From JBEKTY01 sp049515555 (GTDB taxonomy: Bacteria; Planctomycetota; Planctomycetia; Pirellulales; Thermoguttaceae): a stretch of 64,000 nt of DNA. Location: positions 43,359-107,358 of the forward strand of contig JBEKTY010000040.1 in NCBI GenBank assembly GCA_049515555.1. The letters run 5' to 3'. Of the stretch, positions 31,612 through 38,940 are shown one piece after another. The notes beneath the pieces are model-generated. The model was not told where the DNA came from. It did no database searches and saw only the letters and a list, made by a program, of their open reading frames with translations. The position numbers and the translations under genes were made by a program. The first letter of the stretch is position 1. Each line of letters opens with the position of its first letter.

Positions 31612-32613
31612 ATGGATTGCCTGGAAGCTTGCCCCGTCACGGCTTGCCCCGTCACGGACAAGGCACAGCAGGATGCGGTGATCGACGCCACCATCAAGGC
31701 GGCGTATCTCGATCCACGGTCACCGACTTCGCTGCGGGCAATTGCCGAGATGCTGCCCGGTTGGCTCAAGGCCGATCACAAGAGAGTGGGAAGGCGTCTG
31801 GAGCAGCTAACGGCAACTGGGGCACTGCCCCAGTTGGACAAGACCCTCGGCAAAGACGGCAGGCGCAGGCGATTCCAGCGGATGTACGCCCTCACCGTCC
31901 CCGAGGACTTCACACCGCAGGTCAAGCTCATCGCTGGCGATGCCCTCACGCAACTTCGGCGGCTCGCGGCGAACTCTGTCGACTGCTGCATCACGTCACC
32001 GCCATACTACCTACAGGGGGATGTTCACGACGAGCGGCAGATCGGGCAGGAGACGACACCGGACGAGTACGTTCGTAAGCTCGTCCAGGTCTTCGCCGAA
32101 GTCGGACGCCTGTTAAAGCGTCACGGCACTTGCTGGCTCAACATCGCCGACACGCAGCGTGATAGCGACTCTCTTTTGATCCCCCATCGTCTGGCAATTG
32201 CCTTGCACGAAAGCGGTTGGTTGATCCGCTCCGAGATCGTGATCGAAAGGGTCAATTCCGCTCCCTACTGCCAAACGCTGTTTCGCCGAACCCACGAGAT
32301 GCTTCTTCTGTTGGCACAGTCCAGAGGGCACTACTTCTGCCCGAGCGAACGTACTACGGTCTGGCAGATTGCCCATGTGCTGCGCAACGTCGGCAGCCAC
32401 CCTTGCCCGATGCCAGTATCCCTGGCGAAGGAATGCATCGAGGCAGGTTCGCCCCCCGGTGGTACTGTTTTGGACCCATTCCTGGGGAGCGGAACGACTG
32501 CAATCGCCGCCATCGAGGCCCACCGCCATGCCATTGGCGTAGAACTCTCCGACTACTACCTCTCGTTCGCCCGCAAGCAGTTACGTCTCGGCTGCCTGGC
32601 TGCCGCCTCGTAG
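31612..32613 (+). CDS. site-specific DNA methyltransferase (N4-C / N6-A, beta class)
   Basis: Transfers a methyl group from S-adenosylmethionine to an amino group of cytosine or adenine in DNA. It has 333 residues. An N-terminal winged-helix-like region (SLRAIAEMLPGWLKADHKRV) is followed by VKLIAGDALTQLRRLAANSV, catalytic motif IV VDCCITSPPYYLQ, and near the end the SAM-binding motif I LDPFLGSGTTAIAAIEA and GVELSDYY. The order IV before I defines the beta class. The N-terminus contains a 15-base tandem duplication (CPVTACPVTD). No restriction enzyme gene lies nearby. It is possibly an orphan methylase from a phage or island behind tRNA-Val. Confidence 0.9.
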   Translation: MDCLEACPVTACPVTDKAQQDAVIDATIKAAYLDPRSPTSLRAIAEMLPGWLKADHKRVGRRLEQLTATGALPQLDKTLGKDGRRRRFQRMYALTVPEDFTPQVKLIAGDALTQLRRLAANSVDCCITSPPYYLQGDVHDERQIGQETTPDEYVRKLVQVFAEVGRLLKRHGTCWLNIADTQRDSDSLLIPHRLAIALHESGWLIRSEIVIERVNSAPYCQTLFRRTHEMLLLLAQSRGHYFCPSERTTVWQIAHVLRNVGSHPCPMPVSLAKECIEAGSPPGGTVLDPFLGSGTTAIAAIEAHRHAIGVELSDYYLSFARKQLRLGCLAAAS

Positions 32614-32715
32614 GCAGCCCTCTTCTTCGTCGGGCGTCTTCATCTGGCAACTGGCTTCCGACGATCGCCAGTCTACCTATTCTCTCGCCGCTGCTCACGG
32701 TCGTTTTTCTTCCCG

Positions 32716-33077
32716 CTGATGTCTTGAGGGCATGAGCAGGAACCGAAAGATGAGCGAGAAACGAACCCATTACCATGCCCTCTTGTGTGGCGGTCGATCA
32801 CAACGAAGGCGGGCTCAAGGCATTGGTTGTCGGGATCGCCTTGGTTGTTTTCCGAGTGGTGTCCGCTGCGGTCTCGTCGCTTGTACGAGGTCTCACGAGC
32901 GTCCTGCTACTGAGGAGGCGTTGGGGGGGTGGATTGCCTTCCTCGTCCTGCCAGTCCGCCCATTTTCTTGTGCCCGACTCGCTCACTGATGTCTTCAGCA
33001 AAGATGAAGAAGATGAACAGGAGTCGAACAATGAGCGAAAAACGAGCCCAATTCCAAGCCATCTTGTGTGGCGACAC
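32716..33077 (+). repeat. degenerate direct duplication around MSEKR-type frames
   Basis: A block of about 75-95 bases is present twice, at 32716-32790 and 32983-33077. Both copies contain CTGATGTCTT, ATGAGCGA(G/A)AAACGA and CTTGTGTGGCG-like sequence, about 280 bases apart. Both begin a frame encoding MSEKR(T/A)xxxAxLCG. It shows local duplication followed by decay in the stretch between the two methyltransferase genes (32614-33268), where no complete gene is seen. Confidence 0.65.
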
Positions 33078-33153
33078 CCGAGGGGTGGGCCAGAGATTCG
33101 ACCGCAACGACGGCAACGGCAAGGCGTTGGGTTCTGCGTTCCGGATTATCTGA
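33031..33153 (+). CDS. possible 40-aa peptide or gene remnant
   Basis: A short frame starting MSEKRAQFQAILCGDTRGVG and ending with TGA at 33153. Its first 15 residues are paralogous to a frame starting at 32750 in the duplicated block. The preserved N-terminus in two copies suggests a once-real gene. No function is assigned. Confidence 0.3.
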   Translation: MSEKRAQFQAILCGDTRGVGQRFDRNDGNGKALGSAFRII

Positions 33154-33268
33154 GCCGGGAACGGCTCATCTGTCTCAGAATGCCTGAGACGTGACCCCGC
33201 CGCCTGGGCAGCCCCCTGCCCTGTAACCCCGCCCCAAGAATGCGAAAATAGGACCCCGCCCCCTGCTT

Positions 33269-33961
33269 GTGGCGCGCCGCGGTCGCTTCGCAACCTTCCT
33301 GTGGGGAGAAAGAGCGGGAGGCGTGCGGATCTGGCGATCGCGGCACGCCCCCCACGTCAAAAAGGTGCTTCTACGATCATGGATTTCGAGGAGGATGTCA
33401 AGACCCACACCCGACGGGTGGAGAGGGGAGAGCGGGTACGCTAACCGTGTGGCATTTCCTACCGCCGGTTCCCAGAGGCGGTACGGCCTTCTTCGCTCGG
33501 CAGTGAAACATTGCGTGTGGCTAGGGAATCCAGGCTGTTACCGGAACCAGGATGCGGTCCTCTTGCCCCCCAGTGAATCACTCCGAAATGACAGCCGCAT
33601 CACAAAAGATAAGGTAGTCGTTACGCCCTCGGGGCACTCAATGAATCAGGGGCGCTGTATTCGGGCGGCCATTGCTCGTGGTGGCGTCAGCCCGAAAAAC
33701 CTCCTGGACTTTGTGAACACCACGAATCCGCACCAACATTCAGCGTCAACGCCGCTGCCACTGTGTGACTGGTGGATTCGGTATCTCACCCAAACTGGCG
33801 ACACTGTACTCGACCCGTTCATGGGGTCGGGGACCACGGGTGCTGCAGCACGGATGCCTGGCAGGCGGTTTATAGGAATCGAGAAGGATGAACGGTACTT
33901 TGCGCTGGTTGTCAGGCGTTTGAGGAAAGTAGCCGAGCAGGGCACGGCGGCCGTTGGGTAG
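33269..33961 (+). pseudogene. 5'-truncated DNA methyltransferase remnant
   Basis: The C-terminal part of this open frame (from about residue 125) is a methyltransferase SAM-binding half: LLDFVNTTNPHQHSASTPLP, TQTGDTVLDPFMGSGTTGAA with motif I, and RFIGIEKDERYFALVVRRL. The catalytic SPPY motif that should precede it in beta-class enzymes is missing. The first 100 residues (MARRGRFATFLWGERAGGVR) are not methylase-like. The remnant is therefore probably inactive. The open frame may begin anywhere from 33269 on. Confidence 0.7.
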
Positions 33962-34004
33962 GTAGTCCGAGACGTCTTGCTAACAACGCCTCGCCGAGTG
34001 CCTT

Positions 34005-34048
34005 CGCCTCCTGTCCCGCGGAGCCGCAAAACGGGAGGCGCTTTCTTA
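34005..34048 (+). terminator. hairpin with T-rich tail after methyltransferase remnant
   Basis: CGCCTCC (34005-34011) pairs with GGAGGCG (34034-34040), followed by CTTTCTTATT. The rest of the gene-free stretch 33962-34388 has lower GC than its neighbours and no convincing gene. Confidence 0.5.
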
Positions 34049-34388
34049 TTAACGCCAGGCACGGCCTCGGCCCAATAACAACGACTTTCGCTGTTCGCTA
34101 TGGTTGGGCGGCACAGGTGATGACTTCCCCGCTTCTTGGACACGTCTGGTGATACGACTCCCCGCCTACGACCAGGACCGTCTTCAGAATGCCGACCATG
34201 GCCATCAACCCGGCTAATAATTCGGGGCGACGGCTCGTTAATAACGTCATTTGTCCAGCCTGAGCCAGGGAAAAACACTTCCCAGTGAGACGGCCGGGTT
34301 TTGGGGGCCGGAAACTCGGTGACGACTCAGCCCAGTCGACAAATATGACGGTGGCAGGCATAGATACTGCATCCTTGGAGCCGTGTCT

Positions 34389-34796
34389 ATGACCGCCAGA
34401 AGACGATTCTCGATCCGCCAACTCGCTGCATTGTTCGGTGCCAATTATTACCGGACCCTGGCTCGTCTTCGCCGAGGATGGTCTCTGGACCGGGCACTCA
34501 CCACACCATCTCGACACTACGGGCGTGGCACGGCAACACACGGCCTTACGGGCACACGAGAGTACAGAGCATGGCAAGGCATGATCTGGCGGTGCTCCTC
34601 ACCACAATATCATTATTATCACCGATACGGCGGACCACCACAACAGCCCCTTATCGGGGAATCGCCGGCTTATCGTGTCCAACAGCATCCACTGCCCGCG
34701 CGGCTGACCAAAGTTCGTAAATCCGACGTTTGTTGGGGTCCTGGCCCTTCGTATAGGTCTGCAAGACCTTTTCCAGCCCGTCGCAGAGCCGGCTGA
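34389..34796 (+). pseudogene. truncated HNH-type / phage-like DNA-binding protein
   Basis: The frame begins MTARRRFSIRQLAALFGANYY, a helix-turn-helix-like segment. It continues with HGLTGTREYRAWQGMIWRCS then SPQYHYYHRYGG. That last pattern is the conserved core of a phage protein family related to HNH endonucleases, which normally goes on with RGI and a Trp-containing helix. Here the homology stops near 34638 and the frame runs on antisense to the glycosidase gene. The break marks the right edge of the island that starts behind tRNA-Val. Confidence 0.6.
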
Positions 34797-37700
34797 CCGT
34801 TTCCAGATACGACCGGTCGGCCGCCGCCGCGCTCGACGAGGACGGCAATCGCGGCAAACGGCCCTCGGCAATCATCTGAGCGCGAGCACGGGCCGTCGCC
34901 AGGCATTCCACGGCCAGCCGCGCGTGAGCCGCCTCATAGCTTTCGGTCATGCCCGCCTCGACTAGCCGCTTGTGGAAGGTGCGAATGACCGCGACTCGCT
35001 TGGCTAACTCTTGCCAGTCGATCACCGGGCCTGAGGGACCGGTCTGTGCAGCAACCGGTCTCCCATCGATGTACAGCGATATCTTGCCTCCCACAGCTAC
35101 GCTCGCGGCCACGTGGACCCAGCGCCCGGGCGGAAACTTCGCATCAGAGCAGGCCACACCGGCCTCGACAATCAGCCGCAGCGAATTGCCGGGATGCGTG
35201 TCCAAGAGGAAGCCATTGGATGTGCCCGCCTCGCTCTTGTCGATGATTCGCCCGCCGGCGCCGGCCAATGCCGCCGGACGGATCCACGCGTCCAGCGTCA
35301 GCGCCTTGGTGAGGTTCAGACGCGGGTCGTGCGCGATTTCGAGGTAGCCCTTGCCGGTGAACCGGGCCGCTTTGCCGTACGGACTATCGACCGCGGCCAG
35401 TTCGCCCACAACCTTGGCCGGCAATTGCGATCCGCAGGCATTGGGAACATGGTTGCCTTGGCGATTACCGGGCGTCCAGTCGCCCACCAGATCGGCCTCG
35501 TCGATCACGTTGCCTGCGGCCAGCGCGGCGATCTCCCGCGGCGCCAGCGCGCGGCCGAAGACCCTTGCGCGGGCCATGTCGCCCAGGAACTGGTTTGCGC
35601 CATTGCTATCCGCGCCGATTCGCAACGGCAGATTGTTTTCCTCGGCGATTGGCGCCGAAGCCGGCTTCGGCGGAAATGATTCCAGCGAGGGCACGTCCGG
35701 CACGGCAGCCAGATCGCGCGTGCGCGGCACGAACGGCGCCGGATTCGCCTCGCCCATCACAATCTGCACGGCCGCCTCCTTGGGCGTGCGGCCGTAATGC
35801 AGCAGAACCTCACGCGGGGTGAAGTCCTTCCACGGCTGGCCGTTGACGGTAACCGCGGTAATCGGCCCTTGGCCCGTCGTGGCAAAGTAGAGCTTTTTCG
35901 CGCCGAAGCGGATCGGGAAGTGCTGCTCCAACCGCGTGATCTTCGTCGGGATGTGCGGCACGACGGTCAGGCCATCGGCCCGATACAAATACTCGAACAG
36001 CCCGCGGATCATCGCCGCCGGCGCGCCCCAGTTGTCGTAAACACAATTGATCGGCAGCCCGGGCTGGTACGGGGCGTTGCCGAAATCGACCAGCGGGTTG
36101 TCCATGCGGAAGCGGTGGGCGAAGTCGAGCATCTTGTTCATCGAGCGCCGCGCATCGTCGTACTTGCCCAGCCGGTAGTAGGCCATGATCATCCGTGCCT
36201 CGCACGTGGTCCAGTGCCCGCCGTTGACCCAGGTGCCGAAGCCCCACAGGCCGCCGCGATCGCCCGGCTCGTACATGTCGTCCAGGCTGGGGGCGTTGGT
36301 GATGATCAGGTCGTGGCGGCGCAGGCCCGGAATCGAAGCGATCTTGCGATAGATCTTCTCTGATTGTTCGTCGTCGGTCACGCGGAAGCAGATCGCGTCG
36401 TGGTTGCACACGGCCTCGAAATAGCCGTGCTTCGCCGCGCCGTAGACGCCATGTCGCGTGCCGTCCGGGTCGAGCGACTTGGTGAAGTAGCCCTCGGCGG
36501 CAGTCAACAGCGGCAGGCCCATGCGAGCCAGGTCGCGGCGCTCGGTGTAGCATTTGACCTTCTCCGCGGCGCTGACCATCTTCTCCAGCTCGATTAGGCG
36601 GTCCAGGCCGGCGATGTAGGTGATCGAAAGGCCGGCCAAGTAGGAAGGTGCGTACTTGCCGTCGGGCCGTTTCCAGCCCGCGTGGCTGGGGGCCAACAGA
36701 TTGCCGGCCGGGCCGGCCAGGAAAAGGTTGTTCTTGGGGTCGCGACGGCTCTCGATGAAATCGGCCGAACGCTCCAGTTTGGGCAGATAGCGACGGATGG
36801 CCTTCTCGTCGCGGGCCACAAGCAGCAACTCGGCCTGCATGACCACGCCCGCGGCCGTGAACTCCATGCACCAGTCGTGGATGTCGACACGCCCGTCGCC
36901 CTGCTTGGCGATGAATGTGCCCGGGGCCGCGGCGTCGCACAGGCAGCCGTCCGGCGGGACCCAAGCGAAGCTGCCAAACGGCCGCGGCGTCTTGCCGTCG
37001 CCCATCTGGTCGAACCAGAGATCGTGCGAGTTCTCGATGAACCGCACGAAGGGCTCCTGCCAGAAGGGCAGGGCGCAGTACGTCGGCCCATAGCTGTTCT
37101 GGATCCACCACGCGCCCCAGGTCGGCCCTTCGACCAGGCCGTTCCATGCCGGCGTGTAGAGCATGGCCAGGTTCTGGAACTCGGGGTCTGGCTCGAACAG
37201 GCGGCGAGAGATGTCGAGCAACTTAAGATACTCGGCGTCTCCCTCGCCGCAGTAGAACGCGCCGTCGAAGCGCTCGGCTGCCGAAAGCGGCGCCGCTCGC
37301 AAGCGACGTGCGGCTTTCGCGTCGGTCTCGTTGAGCGTGAATCGCACGCTGACGACCGAATGTTTCTGGGGGCCGGGGCGATACTTGATGTAGGTTGTGG
37401 CAACGATCGTGCCGTCAGGGAGCTGGTGGATGCCAGGATAGCCACAGTCACCTCCTGCATGGCTGTCGAGCAGCTTGACGCGATACTGCCCGGGAAGGCC
37501 TTGGCGGACGTCCTCATAGGTGCCGACCCAGGCGACGAAATGCCCCCGTGTCGGGCTATTCGGGGCTTGGTCGCGGAAGGCCACCACCAAACGACGGCCC
37601 TTGGTGAATATCGCCGCATGCCGGTCGCCTGTCAGGCCCCACGATGTATCGGCCGGCTCGCTCCATGTCTTCCCTTCGTCGCGGCTCAGCATCATCAGGC

Positions 37701-38451
37701 TGCGGCCCCGGTGGGTGTTCTCCCGCATCAGGCAGCACAGTTCCCCGCCGTCCGGCGAGCGGAACGCGCAGGGTTCGCAGGGGTCCTTGCCTTGGACTTT
37801 CGCCACCACGTGCGGCTCGGACCAGGTCGAGCCTCCGTCTGCGCTCGTGGTTTGCAACACCTCGAGGGGACTTCGATCCTCACCGCCCGGTCCGCGATGA
37901 TAGAGTCCGAGGTAGTTGCCGTCTTTGAGGCGAACGATGGTGCTGAAAGTCATGACACATGGCAGTCCCAGCGGCTGCATCTCCCGCCAGGTCTTGCCGC
38001 CGTTCTCGCTTTCAATGCGAGGCATCTTGGGGTGGGCGGAAAAGACCCACAGATGCTCGCGGCCCCCGTGGTCCACCAAGCGGTAGATACTCGGACAGTT
38101 CCCGTGCATCCGGTAGCCCTGGGGCAATTGGTCGTCCAACCGCGTCCAGGTGAGGCCGCCGTCATCGCTGCGCGCCATCGGGCCGCAGTGGCCGCCGTGG
38201 CCGATGCACCAGACGGCGAACATCGTCTTCCCATCCGGCATCAGAAGCGTGGTGGGGTGGCCCTGGTAGACGGTCTCCGTTCCTGCGGCAATAACGACGT
38301 GGCGACTGGTCTCGCCGGAGATGTCGACCACGGGCAAGCGGTCACTGTCGTCCGGCTTGTCGGCGGCCCGCCCGCTGGGAGCCGGTGCGGCAAGCAACGC
38401 GAGAACAGGGAGTAGAAACCAAGCCGGCGCGGCTGACAGATTCGCTTTCAT
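34651..38451 (-). CDS. exported sialidase / six-hairpin glycosidase / LamG fusion
   Basis: A multidomain carbohydrate-active protein of 1266 residues. A Sec signal peptide (AWFLLPVLALLAAPAPSGRA) is followed by a sialidase-like six-bladed propeller (about 45-390) with Asp-boxes SDDGGLTW, SADGGSTWSEP and SRDEGKTWSEP. Next is an (alpha/alpha)6 glycosidase-like domain (about 410-850, e.g. GGLWGFGTWVNGGHWTTCEA, DFGNAPYQPGLPINCVYDNW). A LamG/concanavalin domain (about 970-1130, KALTLDAWIRPAALAGAGGR, LYIDGRPVAAQ) and a helical C-terminus close it. It probably combines exo-acting glycan cleavage activities outside the cell. Its start overlaps the stop of the upstream truncated gene (ATGA), so translation is coupled. 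Confidence 0.82.
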   Translation of the reverse strand: MKANLSAAPAWFLLPVLALLAAPAPSGRAADKPDDSDRLPVVDISGETSRHVVIAAGTETVYQGHPTTLLMPDGKTMFAVWCIGHGGHCGPMARSDDGGLTWTRLDDQLPQGYRMHGNCPSIYRLVDHGGREHLWVFSAHPKMPRIESENGGKTWREMQPLGLPCVMTFSTIVRLKDGNYLGLYHRGPGGEDRSPLEVLQTTSADGGSTWSEPHVVAKVQGKDPCEPCAFRSPDGGELCCLMRENTHRGRSLMMLSRDEGKTWSEPADTSWGLTGDRHAAIFTKGRRLVVAFRDQAPNSPTRGHFVAWVGTYEDVRQGLPGQYRVKLLDSHAGGDCGYPGIHQLPDGTIVATTYIKYRPGPQKHSVVSVRFTLNETDAKAARRLRAAPLSAAERFDGAFYCGEGDAEYLKLLDISRRLFEPDPEFQNLAMLYTPAWNGLVEGPTWGAWWIQNSYGPTYCALPFWQEPFVRFIENSHDLWFDQMGDGKTPRPFGSFAWVPPDGCLCDAAAPGTFIAKQGDGRVDIHDWCMEFTAAGVVMQAELLLVARDEKAIRRYLPKLERSADFIESRRDPKNNLFLAGPAGNLLAPSHAGWKRPDGKYAPSYLAGLSITYIAGLDRLIELEKMVSAAEKVKCYTERRDLARMGLPLLTAAEGYFTKSLDPDGTRHGVYGAAKHGYFEAVCNHDAICFRVTDDEQSEKIYRKIASIPGLRRHDLIITNAPSLDDMYEPGDRGGLWGFGTWVNGGHWTTCEARMIMAYYRLGKYDDARRSMNKMLDFAHRFRMDNPLVDFGNAPYQPGLPINCVYDNWGAPAAMIRGLFEYLYRADGLTVVPHIPTKITRLEQHFPIRFGAKKLYFATTGQGPITAVTVNGQPWKDFTPREVLLHYGRTPKEAAVQIVMGEANPAPFVPRTRDLAAVPDVPSLESFPPKPASAPIAEENNLPLRIGADSNGANQFLGDMARARVFGRALAPREIAALAAGNVIDEADLVGDWTPGNRQGNHVPNACGSQLPAKVVGELAAVDSPYGKAARFTGKGYLEIAHDPRLNLTKALTLDAWIRPAALAGAGGRIIDKSEAGTSNGFLLDTHPGNSLRLIVEAGVACSDAKFPPGRWVHVAASVAVGGKISLYIDGRPVAAQTGPSGPVIDWQELAKRVAVIRTFHKRLVEAGMTESYEAAHARLAVECLATARARAQMIAEGRLPRLPSSSSAAAADRSYLETVSRLCDGLEKVLQTYTKGQDPNKRRIYELWSAARAVDAVGHDKPAIPR

Positions 38452-38795
38452 GATGGCGATCCTTGAGTGCGGTGGCCAAAACGTCGCGCGAAGCCGGCGT
38501 TCTGCCCGGCCTGGTCGCCGTAACGGTCGTAGATGCCCAGGAAAGGCGACATGTGCGAGCCACCGTCGATGTCGTGGCAGCCGACGATGAGCCGCGAGAC
38601 CGAGTACTTGCCGAGCGAAATGTGCGGCATGAGGGTGGCGTCGGCGGGCTGTTTTCCCGCGGCCGCCTCGTCGCCAAGCAGACGCGTGGCAGCCAGCGCT
38701 GCCGGGATCGCCGCAGCCGCTTCCAGGAATCGGCGGCGATCATGCGTCTGGGCGGGAGAATCGTCTCGCGGACAGTGGGGATCGTGGGCACTCAT
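38448..38795 (-). pseudogene. truncated Tat-exported aldo/keto reductase
   Basis: The 115-residue frame has a twin-arginine-like signal (HDRRRFLEAAAAIPAALAA) and the start of an aldo/keto reductase-like domain (ISLGKYSVSRLIVGCHDIDG, then GSHMSPFLGIYDRYG). Planctomycete homologues of this type continue for about 300 more residues. Here the similarity is lost after YDRYG and the frame ends in a low-complexity tail. The stop overlaps the sialidase-fusion start (ATGA). It is probably a deletion remnant that still serves as the translational lead-in of the next gene. Confidence 0.65.
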
Positions 38796-38940
38796 GGGGC
38801 GGGACTCCTTTTCGGCTTGTTTGGGAGTGGAGGGCGGAAAAACGCGTGGCCACTCTCATCCATGGAGAATTCCTCGTTTGGCCTGGTGCCAATGCGACAA
38901 CCGCACAATGGTCCCAGCACGCCATGACTTCCCCTGTCGT

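Noticed and set aside
34098..34577. 159-codon minus-strand frame in the island
   Set aside because: It overlaps the HNH-like remnant antisense and has no domain or plausible start context.
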